From the NCBI GenBank assembly GCA_002897615.1, contig BDTX01000030.1, forward strand, positions 1 through 64,000: 64,000 bases of DNA, in the 5' to 3' direction. The notes under the pieces were generated by a model. It had not been told where the DNA came from. It worked only from the letters and a program-made list of their open reading frames with translations, and made no database searches. Below, in pieces: positions 53,221-64,000 of this stretch. The translations under genes and the position numbers were made by a program. Within the stretch, counting starts at the first letter, position 1, and the number at the start of each line of letters is the position of its first letter. Origin of the DNA: a bacterium BMS3Bbin14. GTDB taxonomy: Bacteria > Desulfobacterota > Desulfobulbia > Desulfobulbales > Desulfobulbaceae.

Positions 53221-53823
53221 ATGAATGAGAATAAGCAGGAAATATGGCTGGTTCGCCACGGCGAGACGGCGTGGGCGGCAACAGGACGACATACCGGGAG
53301 AACCGACATCCCCCTCACCGAGACGGGAGTTCTGCAGGGCAAGACCCTGGGACCCAGGCTGGCCGACCATCCCTTTGCCCTGGTCCTTGCCAGCCCCCTG
53401 AAACGCGCCGCCGAGACCTGCCGGCTGGCGGGCTATGGGGAGAGGGCCGAATTCTCCGACGAGCTGCTGGAATGGGATTACGGCCTCTATGAGGGCCGGA
53501 CAACGACGGATATCCGTACCGAGAAGCCCGGCTGGTCGATCTGGACCGACGACCCGCCGGGTGGCGAATCACTTGCCCAGGTGGCGCGGCGCGCCGACAT
53601 GGTCATTGCCAGGGTGGCGGCGCTTGACGGCGATTCCCTCATCTTCGCCCACGCCCACATGCTGCGGGTATTTGCGGCCCGCTGGCTCGGCCTCTCTCCC
53701 GATGCGGGCCGGCTGCTGTCGCTGAACACAGCTTCCCTGAGCATTCTTGGCCATGAACATGAAAACCGGGTCATCATCATCTGGAACAACCTCTGCCATC
53801 TGCCCGATGCAGAGAACCGATGA
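53221..53823 (+). CDS. Histidine phosphatase (phosphoglycerate mutase-like)
   Basis: 200 residues. The catalytic site starts with WLVRHGETAWAATGRHTGRTDIPLTE, with the phosphorylated His in RHG, then FALVLASPLKRAAETCRLAG, the conserved Glu in ELLEWDYGLYEGRTT, and the second His in LIFAHAHMLRVFAARWLGL. The pattern fits small-molecule phosphatases of this superfamily such as fructose-bisphosphatase-like or alpha-ribazole phosphatase enzymes, and is too short for a classical mutase. Its stop overlaps the acetate kinase start (ATGA), which points to a role in the same carbon pathway. The exact substrate cannot be told. Confidence 0.88.
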   Translation: MNENKQEIWLVRHGETAWAATGRHTGRTDIPLTETGVLQGKTLGPRLADHPFALVLASPLKRAAETCRLAGYGERAEFSDELLEWDYGLYEGRTTTDIRTEKPGWSIWTDDPPGGESLAQVARRADMVIARVAALDGDSLIFAHAHMLRVFAARWLGLSPDAGRLLSLNTASLSILGHEHENRVIIIWNNLCHLPDAENR

Positions 53824-55055
53824 CAACGGCCGGATTGGACGATGAACGTATAATCCTCTGTTTGAATAGCGGTTCGTCGTCAGTAAAATTCGCCCTGTTT
53901 CAATGTCGGGAGCCCAAGGAAAGGCTCCTCGCCCGGGGCGCGGTTGAACGTATCGGCCTGCAGGCAGGTCTGCTCCGGGTCTTGGGACCGGCCAAGGAAA
54001 TCCTGGCCGAATTAAACCGCGACTTTGCCGATCACAACGTTGCGGTTCATGCCGCCCTGGACGCCCTTGCCAGCCTGAATCTGCCCCGGCCTGAGGCCGT
54101 GGGGCACCGGCTGGTCCATGGCGGCGCCGAGCGCGACTCCCCCACGATCGTCGACCCGCGGCTGCTTGCCGACCTGAAAAAGTTGATTGCCTTTGCCCCG
54201 CTTCACCTGCCGGCCGAGATCAAGGGAATCGAAGCCGTGTCCAGACGTTTCCCCGGAATACTCCAGGTCGCCTGCTTCGACACCGCCTTTCACCGGCGGC
54301 TGCCGGAGATGGCCCAGCGTTTTCCGCTGCCGCGCACCATCTGGGACCACGGCGTGCGAAAATACGGTTTTCACGGCCTCTCTTATGAATATATTCTTGA
54401 TGTCCTCGGCGAAGCGGCCAGGGGCCGGACAATTATCGCCCACCTTGGCAACGGGGCCAGCATGGCCGCGGTCCGGGACGGCCAACCCCTGGACACCACC
54501 ATGGGGTTTACGCCGACCGGCGGCCTGATGATGGGGACGCGCTGCGGCGACCTCGACCCGGGAATCCTCCTTTACCTGTTCAGGGAGAAAGGCAGAAGCG
54601 TTGCCGGGATAGAGGACCTCGTCAATCACCAATCGGGACTGCTGGGGGTTTCGGGAATCAGCTCCGACATGAAGACCCTGCTGGAAATGAAAAACAATGA
54701 CCCTCGCGCCTCCCTGGCCGTCGAGATGTTCTGTTACCATGCCCGCAAACATATCGGGGCATTGGCAGCCGTACTCGAGGGACTCGAGACCCTGGTCTTT
54801 ACCGGCGGCATCGGCGAGAGGGCCGCGCCGGTCCGTCGGAGCGTGTGCCGGGGGCTCGCCTATCTCGGGATCAAGCTTGACCCGGCGCTCAATGAGAGCC
54901 ATGCCGGGACGATCTCCACGGCCGGCAGTTCCTGCAAGGTCCTGGTCGTGCCGACGGACGAGGATCTCATGATCGCCAGGCATACGTACAACGTGTCTTC
55001 GGACCGGGAGGGGCCGGGACGATCTTCGTCCCGGGATGGCACCGGAAAGCATTGA
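53820..55055 (+). CDS. ackA: Acetate kinase
   Basis: 411 residues, normal length. Motifs are ILCLNSGSSSVKFALF at the start, GHRLVHGGAERDSPTIVD, FDTAFHRRLPEMAQRFPLP, RKYGFHGLSYEYI (as RKYGFHGLSYE), IIAHLGNGASMAAVRDGQP, DTTMGFTPTGGLMMGTRCGDLDPG and VFTGGIGERAAPVR. It transfers phosphate from acetyl phosphate to ADP, giving acetate and ATP. The phosphoketolase gene in the same 10-kb module makes the acetyl phosphate. Its start overlaps the histidine phosphatase. It is convergent with atpG, with only about 50 bp between the stops. Confidence 0.96.
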   Translation: MTTAGLDDERIILCLNSGSSSVKFALFQCREPKERLLARGAVERIGLQAGLLRVLGPAKEILAELNRDFADHNVAVHAALDALASLNLPRPEAVGHRLVHGGAERDSPTIVDPRLLADLKKLIAFAPLHLPAEIKGIEAVSRRFPGILQVACFDTAFHRRLPEMAQRFPLPRTIWDHGVRKYGFHGLSYEYILDVLGEAARGRTIIAHLGNGASMAAVRDGQPLDTTMGFTPTGGLMMGTRCGDLDPGILLYLFREKGRSVAGIEDLVNHQSGLLGVSGISSDMKTLLEMKNNDPRASLAVEMFCYHARKHIGALAAVLEGLETLVFTGGIGERAAPVRRSVCRGLAYLGIKLDPALNESHAGTISTAGSSCKVLVVPTDEDLMIARHTYNVSSDREGPGRSSSRDGTGKH

Positions 55056-55107
55056 ATCAGGCGGGGTACTTTTCAACGGCCCGGGAAATCAATCCGGCGG
55101 AATTCCA

Positions 55108-56034
55108 TCAAGACCTCGCCTCTCGATTTTTTTTCCGCTTATGCCCGGACTGATCTCCGGACAGCAGCTCGAAACCGGCAATGACGTCGAACAGTTCCTC
55201 GTCAATGGTCTTCTGACGCAGACTGTGAAACGTCCGGCCGAGATCCTCAAGCAGCTCGTCGATGTTTTTTTCGGCCCGTTGCATTGCCGCCAGGCGGCTG
55301 GCGTTTTCGCTGGCCAGGGATTCGGCGCAGGCCTTAAAAAAAGAGACGAAAAGATATTCACGGACGAGCGCCCGCAGGGTCGGCCCGCCCTCATTCATGA
55401 CCTCGGGCAGGTTTTCGGTCGGCCAGCGGATTTTATGCAGCTCCCGGCGCCAGGTTTCATCCAGCGGCAAAAGGCGCTGGCTGACAGGTTCATAATTTGG
55501 CCCGGACCCGGGCCGGTTGTAAAAAAGATAAACCTGCTCGATCTCCCCCTTCTCGCGATGCGCCTCGCACGTGGTGAGGAGCTGGCCGACGAGCTGGGTG
55601 ATGGCGTTGACGGAATTGGGAACCGTGAAAAGCCCAATGGGCTGCAGGCCGACATCGGTCAGGCGGGCGTGAACGCGCTCCCCCACGGCCCAGAGATGCT
55701 TGGTGCCCGGCAGGGCCGCCAGGGTGTTTGCGACAAAATCCGCCAACAGATCATTGAACTGGCCGACAAGTCCCTGGTCCGAACCAAAGACGACCGCGCC
55801 GATGCCCCTCTGGTCCGTCCGGCCCGCTCTCTCCACCGGGGCGGCCGTGCCGGCCTGACCAAGGCACGCCACCAGCCCCAGCTCCACGGTGCGATAATAA
55901 TCAGCCAGGGACCGCACTGCCGCCTCATATTGTCCGATGCTGGAGGCGGCGAGGGCTTTCATCGTGCGCACCACCGACTTGAGTTTTCCGGCACCGTCGA
56001 TCTTGCGGCGCAAACTCTCGGCGGTGTTGCTCAT
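55108..56034 (-). CDS. atpG: N-type ATP synthase gamma subunit
   Basis: 308 residues. The N-terminal coiled coil [31 protein letters not shown] and the C-terminal [41 protein letters not shown] are the two helices of the rotor shaft. The middle, with [19 protein letters not shown], is the usual Rossmann-like part. Gamma turns inside the alpha-beta ring and links it to the c ring. It is the last gene of the N-ATPase operon. No delta subunit gene is present, a regular trait of N-ATPases. Confidence 0.93.
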   Translation of the reverse strand: MSNTAESLRRKIDGAGKLKSVVRTMKALAASSIGQYEAAVRSLADYYRTVELGLVACLGQAGTAAPVERAGRTDQRGIGAVVFGSDQGLVGQFNDLLADFVANTLAALPGTKHLWAVGERVHARLTDVGLQPIGLFTVPNSVNAITQLVGQLLTTCEAHREKGEIEQVYLFYNRPGSGPNYEPVSQRLLPLDETWRRELHKIRWPTENLPEVMNEGGPTLRALVREYLFVSFFKACAESLASENASRLAAMQRAEKNIDELLEDLGRTFHSLRQKTIDEELFDVIAGFELLSGDQSGHKRKKNREARS

Positions 56035-57560
56035 GATTTCCCCTGAAAAGGCGCAAGCACCTTGCCGGCTACCTGGAGAATTGCCCGGCGGTCCGTGTCG
56101 CTCAAGGGGTCAGGCGAAAAAAACCGGCTGCGGATATCCGCCGGCAGTTCCGCTGTAGCGGCGCGCAGGGCCAGCTCGGCCTCTCTCATTTTTTCAAGCG
56201 CCACGTTGTCGAAGAAGCCGCCGCTCAATGCCAGCAGCACGGCTATCTGCCCGGGCACGGACACCGGTTCGAACTCCCGCTGCTTGAGGCAGGTCCTGAT
56301 TCGCCATCCGTGATCGATAATTTTGCGGGTATGCTCGTCGAGCCGGGTTCCGAACCGGGCAAAGGTCTCCAACTCTTCAAACTGCGCATAGGCAAGCTTG
56401 AGGTCACCGGTCACGGCGCGATAGGCTGCCGGTTGCGCCTTGCCGCCGACGCGGGAAACGGACTTGCCCACGTCGACGGCAGGCAGGACTCCGAGTGCAA
56501 ATAACGTCGGCGAAAGGTATATCTGACCATCGGTGATGGAGATGAGGTTGGTGGGAATGTAGGCGGCGATGTTCTGGGCCTCGGTTTCGATGACAGGCAG
56601 GGCCGTGAGCGAACCGCCGCCGAGTTCGCGGCGCAGATGAGTGGCCCGCTCAAGCAGCCTGGAGTGAATATAAAATATGTCGCCGGGATAGGCTTCGCGG
56701 CCGGGCGGGCGGCGGAGCAGCAGGGAAAGCTCCCGGTAGGCGCGGGCATGATGAGTGAGGTCGTCGTAGACGATGAGCACATCGCGCCCCTGTTCCATAA
56801 AAGACTCCGCGATGCTGGTTGCGGCGTAAGGCGCAATATAAGCAAGACCCGGAGGATCGTTTCCTTCGGTAACGACGATGATGGTGTAGTCCATGGCGCC
56901 TTTTTCCCGGAGATCGGCAACGACCTTGGCCACACCGGCCGCGCGCTGGCCGATGGCGCAATAGACGCAGAGAACGTTTTGATCGCGCTGATTGAGAATC
57001 GTGTCGACAGCGATGGCGGTCTTGCCGGTCTGGCGGTCCCCGAGGAGCAGTTCCCGCTGGCCCCGTCCTATGGGCACGAGTGCATCAACGACCTTGATAC
57101 CGGTCTGCAGGGGCACGGTGACCGGAGCCCGGTCCATGATGGGGCGGGCGGGACGTTCGATGGGCAGACGGCCGCTGAAAACAAGCGCCCCCCTGTCGTC
57201 GAGCGGTCCCCCCAGGGGGTCGATGACGCGGCCGACCAGTCCCTCCCCCACCGGCACGTCCATGACCCGGCCCGTACGTTCGACCTCATCACCGGCGTGC
57301 AGGTGAGAATAGTCGCCGAGCAGGACAACACCGATTTCGTCCTCGTCGACATTAAAGGCAATGCCGAACAAGTCGCCGGGGAACTTCACCAGTTCTTCGG
57401 AACCCACGCCCGGAAGCCCAGTCACCTTGGCGATGCCGGTGGAGACCGTGCTGATGGTGCCCACCTCACGAACCTGCAATTCAGGCGTGAAGGCTTCGCG
57501 GCTCCGGCTCATGTCGGCAAAGGCCCCGTTGAAAACGCTCCGCAGGCTGTCAGTCCCCAT
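56031..57560 (-). CDS. atpA: N-type ATP synthase alpha subunit
   Basis: 509 residues from the ATG giving [14 protein letters not shown]. The nucleotide-binding domain has [15 protein letters not shown] and [16 protein letters not shown], and the adenine region [31 protein letters not shown]. The beta-barrel N-domain has [22 protein letters not shown]. Alpha holds the non-catalytic nucleotide site. The start overlaps the end of atpF by 11 nt, and the stop overlaps atpG by four. Confidence 0.95.
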   Translation of the reverse strand: MGTDSLRSVFNGAFADMSRSREAFTPELQVREVGTISTVSTGIAKVTGLPGVGSEELVKFPGDLFGIAFNVDEDEIGVVLLGDYSHLHAGDEVERTGRVMDVPVGEGLVGRVIDPLGGPLDDRGALVFSGRLPIERPARPIMDRAPVTVPLQTGIKVVDALVPIGRGQRELLLGDRQTGKTAIAVDTILNQRDQNVLCVYCAIGQRAAGVAKVVADLREKGAMDYTIIVVTEGNDPPGLAYIAPYAATSIAESFMEQGRDVLIVYDDLTHHARAYRELSLLLRRPPGREAYPGDIFYIHSRLLERATHLRRELGGGSLTALPVIETEAQNIAAYIPTNLISITDGQIYLSPTLFALGVLPAVDVGKSVSRVGGKAQPAAYRAVTGDLKLAYAQFEELETFARFGTRLDEHTRKIIDHGWRIRTCLKQREFEPVSVPGQIAVLLALSGGFFDNVALEKMREAELALRAATAELPADIRSRFFSPDPLSDTDRRAILQVAGKVLAPFQGKS

Positions 57561-58350
57561 GTTCGTCAACTCCCGCTTGCAATCCCGGCCCGGCCTTCTT
57601 TTCCAGAAGTTCGGCAACGCTTTTTTCCAGGGACGAGAGATAATCCGCAATGCTCCATGCCACCTTGTTGCCATTGACCGCGAGTTCGATACCGCTGACC
57701 TGATCAGGCGCTGTCTCGAACCGGATCCGGACCGGACCGGCAAACCATTCTCCGACCGTGCTTTCAATGGCGGCCCGCTTTTCCCGCGGCAGGTCATACG
57801 TGCTGCGCACAAGAGCCGGCCGCGTCGCCCCCTTGAAGGCCGAGGTCAGCCGATCCTTCTCCGAACCACTCAGGTTGCGCAGGCGGTGAATGAACACCTC
57901 GACCATCCGCGCTTCCAGATCGGCGCCAGCGAGTTCAGCCAGGGCCTTCCGGGCAATGGCAAAGACTTCCTGCCGGGTGCGGCGGATCATTTCACGACTC
58001 AGGCTGAGCTGTTCGTTTCGCAAATTTTCCAGGCGCCGGCGCCGCAACGAATCAGATTCTTGCCGGGCTTCCTCAAGGAGTTGCAGCCGCCTGGCCTCGG
58101 CCTCTTCCTCGGCCTTGCTCAACAGGGCCTGACGCTGCCCTTCCAACTCATTTTTCTTGCGGAAAAATTCGTCGCGTTCCTTTTGCGCTTCCGCCTTTTC
58201 TTCTTCGGCCGCCGCCAATTGTGCGGCGATTCGTTTTTCCCGCTTGTCGATCGCCCCGAGGATCGGCTTATAAAGAAAGCGCTTCAACAGCCACACCAGG
58301 ACAAGAAAGTTGACAGCCTGGGCACTGACGGTAAACCAGTCGATCAGCAT
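57550..58350 (-). CDS. atpF: N-type ATP synthase b subunit (long form)
   Basis: 266 residues from the ATG at 58350, starting just after atpE. A single membrane helix (residues about 3-22, [22 protein letters not shown]) is followed by a long, highly charged coiled coil ([22 protein letters not shown] ...) and a C-terminal globular part with [14 protein letters not shown]. It is longer than normal b (about 160), because N-ATPases lack delta and the b C-terminus takes its place. It forms the stator between the a subunit and the F1 head. Confidence 0.92.
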   Translation of the reverse strand: MLIDWFTVSAQAVNFLVLVWLLKRFLYKPILGAIDKREKRIAAQLAAAEEEKAEAQKERDEFFRKKNELEGQRQALLSKAEEEAEARRLQLLEEARQESDSLRRRRLENLRNEQLSLSREMIRRTRQEVFAIARKALAELAGADLEARMVEVFIHRLRNLSGSEKDRLTSAFKGATRPALVRSTYDLPREKRAAIESTVGEWFAGPVRIRFETAPDQVSGIELAVNGNKVAWSIADYLSSLEKSVAELLEKKAGPGLQAGVDEHGD

Positions 58351-58354
58351 GGAT

Positions 58355-58636
58355 TCACTGCCCTGCCGCCCGGGAGATGACGTGGTTCCAGAAGGGATTG
58401 GCAAAAATGAGAATCATCGAGATCACAAAGCTGTAGATGGCCATGGACTCGATCATCGCCAGGCCAACAAACAACGTTCGGGTGATCGTGTTGGCCGCGT
58501 CTGGTTGCTGGGCCAGCGCACTCAGCGCCGTCGATACGGACCGCCCTTCGCCGAGAGCGGGCCCGATGCACCCCATACCCGTGGTAAGACCGGCGGTGAC
58601 GATTGATGCCACCGCGATGAAAGTCATGGTATCCAT
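58355..58636 (-). CDS. atpE: N-type ATP synthase c subunit
   Basis: 93 residues. AAGGAGGCACA precedes the ATG. Helix 1 (FIAVASIVTAGLTTGMGCIG) continues to PALGEGRS, where the sodium-type enzymes have GQG, so the position of Gln32 in Ilyobacter is Glu here. The loop is ALAQQPDA. Helix 2 reads TLFVGLAMIESMAIYSFVI, with the ion-binding Glu and Ser of IES and the conserved Tyr. A carboxylate in both helices is a reported trait of N-ATPase c subunits. Coupling to sodium or protons cannot be decided from this. The upstream repeat insertion has moved atpB away from this gene by about 240 bp. Confidence 0.93.
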   Translation of the reverse strand: MDTMTFIAVASIVTAGLTTGMGCIGPALGEGRSVSTALSALAQQPDAANTITRTLFVGLAMIESMAIYSFVISMILIFANPFWNHVISRAAGQ

Positions 58637-58677
58637 TGTGCCTCCTTGTGTTATGATGGTTACGTGTTTACTCCTGC

Positions 58678-58919
58678 CTGGATCCGTGAGCGTTCGAGAA
58701 CGGTGCAGATGCAGATAGCGAGCCTGCGAGACCTTCGAGGCGGCAACGATGTTGATTATCCTGGTGTGATATCAACGAGTTGCCAACGCAGCAGATGCGC
58801 CGTTATCGGACGCCCCGCAGGGCGGCGCGGTAAAGACCAGCAAATGAGCTTATTCGGAGATAATGCAATAAATTCCAGATATTGCATGAAATATTACCTC
58901 AAGCCGTCACGGATTCAGG
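58678..58919 (+). repeat. MITE-like repeat inserted between atpB and atpE, with 5-bp target duplication
   Basis: 242 bp. The ends are CCTGGATCCGTGA (one change) and TCACGGATTCAGG. TCCTG occurs directly outside both ends, the expected 5-bp target duplication. Internal hairpins are as in other copies: GGCAAC..GTTGCC with GTTGAT inside, and GCGCC..GGCGC. On the minus strand the element begins inside the last codons of atpB and supplies its stop. Confidence 0.95.
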
Positions 58920-59587
58920 TCCTGGTGAATCTGTGTGGCGGCCGCTATGTACACCGTTGCCAGGATACTGAAGATGTAGGCCTGCACCATGCCGGTGAGC
59001 AGGCCGAGCACGCTCATGACAATCGGGAAGATGAAGGGGGTGATGGTCAGCAGGATGGCGAGGATCATCGTGCCGCTCATCATATTGCCGAACAGGCGAA
59101 TAGCGAGGGCCAGCGTGCGCGAGATCTCACCGATGATATTAAACGGCAGCATGAACGATGTCGGCTTGAGATAGGTCTTGAGATAACCGCGCAGTCCCCG
59201 GTCCTCGATACCGAAGAGCGGCACGGCCACGAACACGCATATCGCAAGACCGGCCGTCGTCGAAAGCGATCCGGTCGGCGGTTCGTAGCCGGGAAAAATC
59301 GTGCAGAGGTTGGCTGCGGCAATGAACAGAAACAACGTGCCCAGAAAGCCCAGGTACTTCTCCGGCCGGTCCGTGCCGACATCTTCGATTTGTTTCTTAA
59401 TGGCCATGACAATGATTTCGAGCAGGCTTTGCCAGTTGGACACATTCACCTCGCTCGCGAGGTTGCGGGTGATCAGCTTCGCGCCGCAGGTCAGGACCAG
59501 CATCAGGCCCCAGGTGGTGACGATGGTGCTGTTGAGCTTGAAAAAGCCGTGTTGCCACAAAATCAGCTCATCAGGACTCAGGTGCAT
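58907..59587 (-). CDS. atpB: N-type ATP synthase a subunit, C-terminus rewritten by a repeat insertion
   Basis: 226 residues from the ATG giving MHLSPDELILWQHG, with GAGGAG upstream. The membrane half shows GYEPPTGSLSTTAGLAICVFVAVPLFGI, then GEISRTLALAIRLFGNMMSGTMILAILL with the essential arginine in ALAIRLFGNM, and a final helix MVQAYIFSILATVYIAAATQIHQ. Its end, DLNP and the TGA stop, comes from the repeat's terminal sequence. Without the insert, and with one copy of the duplicated bases, the gene would read QIHQE then TAA. The a subunit carries the ion half-channels facing the c ring. The change touches only the last residues, so function is probably kept. Confidence 0.93.
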   Translation of the reverse strand: MHLSPDELILWQHGFFKLNSTIVTTWGLMLVLTCGAKLITRNLASEVNVSNWQSLLEIIVMAIKKQIEDVGTDRPEKYLGFLGTLFLFIAAANLCTIFPGYEPPTGSLSTTAGLAICVFVAVPLFGIEDRGLRGYLKTYLKPTSFMLPFNIIGEISRTLALAIRLFGNMMSGTMILAILLTITPFIFPIVMSVLGLLTGMVQAYIFSILATVYIAAATQIHQDLNP

Positions 59588-59892
59588 GGCCCTTCTCTCC
59601 TCGCCAATGGCATATCCCGGCGCGGCGGCGTTCCGACCAGCCGGGCGGCAATAAAACGGGCGAGAAGAAACCCGGCAAGACAGAGCAAAAGCCGCTGCCA
59701 CTGACCGGCAGAGACAAAATAAAACCCGGCCAGGGTCAGGCCCATCCGCAACAGCAGACTGCCGGCAAACCAGAGACCAGGCCGCGTGGACGACATGCCC
59801 TTACGGACAGTCCACCAGAGTCCGCCGAAAAACATCGCGCCAAGCAGCACCCCCGCCAGCAGCGCCGATACCGGTATCATCGCTTCACTCAT
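59578..59892 (-). CDS. atpR: N-ATPase accessory membrane subunit AtpR
   Basis: 104 residues from the ATG at 59892 (an ATG at 59901 is also possible). Three hydrophobic segments (SALLAGVLLGAMFFGGLWW, GLWFAGSLLLRMGLTLAGFYF, LLLCLAGFLLARFIAARL) and short loops match AtpR, which occurs only in N-ATPase operons and is thought to help assemble the c ring with AtpQ. Overlaps link it to atpQ upstream and atpB downstream. Confidence 0.85.
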   Translation of the reverse strand: MSEAMIPVSALLAGVLLGAMFFGGLWWTVRKGMSSTRPGLWFAGSLLLRMGLTLAGFYFVSAGQWQRLLLCLAGFLLARFIAARLVGTPPRRDMPLARREGPCT

Positions 59893-60218
59893 CCTTACCA
59901 TCCTCCTCGTCCTCGCGGATTCCCTTGTCTTCCCGGGCCACCCAATGCCAGGCGTTCAAACAGCCGATAACCAGGCCGATGATCAGCAGCATCAGGGTCC
60001 AGGAATGCGGGCCCGGATAGTGTTTGTCTATCCAGATCCCCAGACCGGTGCCCAACAGGGTCGGAACCGTTACCGACCAGCCGACGATTCCGAACATGCC
60101 GAAGCCGAACCAGACCGTCCGCATGACTTTGCGCCGGGCCTTGAGCTTGCGCGTCTCCTTGGCCCCCACTTGACGGCAGAATTCGCGCCGGTCCTTCGTG
60201 CCTTTCCTTGCCGGCTCG

Positions 60219-60226
<8 letters not shown>
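59885..60226 (-). CDS. atpQ: N-ATPase accessory subunit AtpQ (AtpI-like)
   Basis: 113 residues from the ATG at 60226. A basic N-terminus (KETRKLKARRKVMRTVWFGF) is followed by two membrane segments, MFGIVGWSVTVPTLLGTGLGIWIDK and LMLLIIGLVIGCLNAWHWV. This is the AtpI-like layout found in N-ATPase operons. The C-terminal tail is acidic (REDEEDGKDE). The start overlaps the atpC stop by 8 nt. Confidence 0.87.
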
Positions 60227-62082
<1,856 letters not shown>

Positions 62083-62115
62083 TTATCCCCTCGGTTTTAT
62101 TGGCTCACCCATGTC

Positions 62116-64000
62116 TCAGGTCGTCGGCGCTTTCATCTTCCGTGGTGTTACGTCGTTCCATTTCCAGTCGCGGATTTCAGGCATGTCCTCGCCATGTTTA
62201 CGAATGTAATCCTTATGATCCTGCAGCTTGTCGCGGAGAAACTGCTTGGCATAGGCGGCCCGGGAGCCCAGGCTCGGCACCCGGTCGATTACATCGCCGG
62301 CCAGGTGAAAACGATCCAGGTCGTTCAGCACCACCATGTCAAAAGGCGTGGTGGTCGTGCCCTCTTCCTTGTAGCCGCGGACATGCAGCTGCCGGTGATT
62401 GGTCCGGCGATAGGTCAGGCGGTGGATCAGCCAGGGATAACCATGAAAGGCGAAGATGATGGGCTTATCCGTGGTGAAGAGGACATCGAAATCCCGGTCG
62501 GAGAGGCCAAGGGGATGTTCACTCTGCGGCTGGAGTGTCATCAGGTTTACCACGTTGATCACCCGGATTTTCAGGTCCGGGAAGTGCTGCCGCAAAATCT
62601 CGACGGCCGCCAGGGTTTCCAGGGTCGGGACATCGCCGGCACAGGCCATGACCACATCGGGGTCGCCTCCCTCATCGTTACTGGCCCATTTCCAGATGCC
62701 GAGCCCGGCCTGGCAGTGCCTGGCGGCCGAATCCATGTCCAGCCACTGCAACTCCGGCTGCTTGCCCGCAACGATGACATTGATTTTATCACGGCTGCGG
62801 AGACAATGGTCGGTCACGGACAAGAGGGTGTTCGCGTCCGGCGGCAGGTAGATACGAATGATTTCCGCTTTTTTGTTCACCACGTGATCGATGAAGCCGG
62901 GGTCCTGGTGGCTGAAACCGTTATGGTCCTGCCGCCAGACATGCGAGGTCAGCAGGTAGTTCAGTGAGGCGATGGGACGCCGCCACGGGATGTCGCGGGT
63001 GACCTTCAACCACTTGGCATGCTGGTTGAACATCGAATCAACAATGTGGATAAACGCCTCGTAACAGGAAAACAGACCGTGACGGCCCGTGAGGAGATAG
63101 CCTTCCAGCCATCCCTGGCAGAGATGTTCGCTCAGCACCTCCATCACCCGGCCGTCGGCTGAAATATGGTCGTCGGTTGGCAAAATCTCGGCGGTCGAGA
63201 CCCGCTCGGTGATGTCGAAAAGATGGGTCAGGCGGTTCGAGGCCGTCTCGTCCGGCCCGACAACCCGGAAATTGCGATTTTCCCAGTTGAGCTTCATCAC
63301 GTCCCGCACGAACGCCCCCATGATCCGGGTCGCCTCGGCCCGCACCCGCCCCGGCTGCGGCACGGCCACGGCATGGTCCCGGAAATCAGGCATCCGTAAA
63401 TCATGGAGAAGAAGTCCGCCGTTGGCATGGGGATTGGCGCCCATGCGCCGCTCACCCTCGGGCGCCAGCGCGGCCAGCTCGGCAACAAGCCTGCCGTTGT
63501 CGTCGAAAAGCTCTTCGGGCCGGTAGCTCTGCAGCCATTGCTCCAACATTTTCAGGTGCTCGGGCTTGGTAGCCAGCTCGGCCAGCGGGACCTGGTGGGC
63601 GCGCCAGGTCCCTTCCATGGGCAGGCCGTCGACCTCCTTGGGACCGGTCCAGCCCTTGGGCGTGCGGAAAATAATCATCGGCCAGGCCGGCCGTTTGCTG
63701 AAGCCGTGAGTACGCGCCTCGTCCTGGATCTGCCTGATCTCGGCGACGACCGTGTCGAGCGTTGCCGCCAGGTGCTGGTGAACCTCGACGGGATCGCTGC
63801 CCTCGACGAAACAGGGCCGGTAACCATAGCCGCGGAAGAGCTGGTCCAGTTCCTCGTGACTGATGCGCGCCAGTACCGTGGGATTGGCGATCTTGTAGCC
63901 GTTCAGATGCAGGATCGGCAGGACAGCGCCGTCGTGGACGGGATTCAGAAATTTGTTCGAGTGCCAACTGGTGGCCAGGGCGCCGGTTTCCGCCTCGCCG
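62116..64000 (-). CDS. xfp: Phosphoketolase (xylulose-5-phosphate/fructose-6-phosphate), C-terminal 630 residues; N-terminus outside the window
   Basis: The frame is open from the stop at 62116 to the right edge; about 627 residues are seen and some 150-170 N-terminal ones are missing. At the edge stands [17 protein letters not shown], part of the thiamin-diphosphate motif of phosphoketolases. Later segments are [106 protein letters not shown] and [24 protein letters not shown]. The enzyme cleaves xylulose 5-phosphate (or fructose 6-phosphate) with phosphate to acetyl phosphate. Acetate kinase nearby uses that product. Confidence 0.95.
   Translation of the reverse strand, partial: GEAETGALATSWHSNKFLNPVHDGAVLPILHLNGYKIANPTVLARISHEELDQLFRGYGYRPCFVEGSDPVEVHQHLAATLDTVVAEIRQIQDEARTHGFSKRPAWPMIIFRTPKGWTGPKEVDGLPMEGTWRAHQVPLAELATKPEHLKMLEQWLQSYRPEELFDDNGRLVAELAALAPEGERRMGANPHANGGLLLHDLRMPDFRDHAVAVPQPGRVRAEATRIMGAFVRDVMKLNWENRNFRVVGPDETASNRLTHLFDITERVSTAEILPTDDHISADGRVMEVLSEHLCQGWLEGYLLTGRHGLFSCYEAFIHIVDSMFNQHAKWLKVTRDIPWRRPIASLNYLLTSHVWRQDHNGFSHQDPGFIDHVVNKKAEIIRIYLPPDANTLLSVTDHCLRSRDKINVIVAGKQPELQWLDMDSAARHCQAGLGIWKWASNDEGGDPDVVMACAGDVPTLETLAAVEILRQHFPDLKIRVINVVNLMTLQPQSEHPLGLSDRDFDVLFTTDKPIIFAFHGYPWLIHRLTYRRTNHRQLHVRGYKEEGTTTTPFDMVVLNDLDRFHLAGDVIDRVPSLGSRAAYAKQFLRDKLQDHKDYIRKHGEDMPEIRDWKWNDVTPRKMKAPTT

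Noticed and set aside
52991-53224. A 77-codon plus-strand frame before the phosphatase
   Set aside because: It lacks a ribosome site and has a non-protein-like composition. The strong ribosome site in this stretch serves a different frame.
58646-59704. A 352-codon plus-strand frame reading out of the repeat
   Set aside because: It crosses the repeat and lies antisense to atpB and atpR. The LKPSRIQ-type peptide in it is only the repeat end in translation.

Overview
The window looks like chromosomal DNA of an anaerobic, GC-rich Desulfobacterota bacterium, probably of the Desulfobulbales type. This is inferred from the gene content: a DVU0298-family protein, DUF4388 and PATAN-type signalling proteins, a gcw_chp/TorF-like porin, a DUF3373 outer-membrane protein, a molybdopterin oxidoreductase with a TauE/SafE-type transporter, and an N-type ATPase. 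No rRNA, tRNA or CRISPR array was seen.

Left end (1-6.7 kb) is a piece of a defence island on the minus strand. It holds the start of a type I restriction hsdM running off the left edge, a possible IS21-type end remnant, a short and probably truncated gene, and a very large STAND ATPase with an N-terminal Cap4-like nuclease domain (Avs-like). Two small unknown genes lie upstream. From 7 to 8.6 kb a gene of unknown function is bounded by inverted ends of a repeat family.

8.9-34.6 kb is mostly ordinary core genome: porin, amt-glnK, thiC, a cNMP-binding/DUF4388 protein, a nucleoside deaminase, ferritin, a HEAT-type protein joined to a nitrilase-adenylyltransferase fusion, hisS-aspS, an FMN enzyme with pcnB and an EEP hydrolase, DUF3373, clpS-clpA, and holA following a secreted protein with a caspase-like His/Cys pair.

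35-44.8 kb is a redox and signalling locus: a molybdopterin enzyme and its 4Fe-4S partner, two paralogous receiver-only proteins, a TauE/SafE protein, a small membrane protein, and a sigma54 regulator divergent from a PAS histidine kinase. 44.8-50.1 kb is a three-gene overlapping operon: a PEP-synthase-like protein, a dual-specificity phosphatase fused to a Cys cluster, and a GAF-GAF-PAS protein without an ATPase domain. An AT-rich HD-GYP gene follows, between repeat copies.

53-64 kb is an energy module: a histidine phosphatase and acetate kinase on the plus strand, convergent with a complete N-ATPase operon (atpDCQRBEFAG) that follows a phosphoketolase gene running off the right edge. Phosphoketolase makes acetyl phosphate and acetate kinase turns it into ATP, while the ATPase couples ATP to ion movement.

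A family of about 220-240 bp MITE-like repeats, with 13-bp terminal inverted repeats (CCTGAATCCGTGA), occurs throughout. One copy sits inside the ATPase operon, carries a 5-bp target duplication, and has rewritten the end of atpB.
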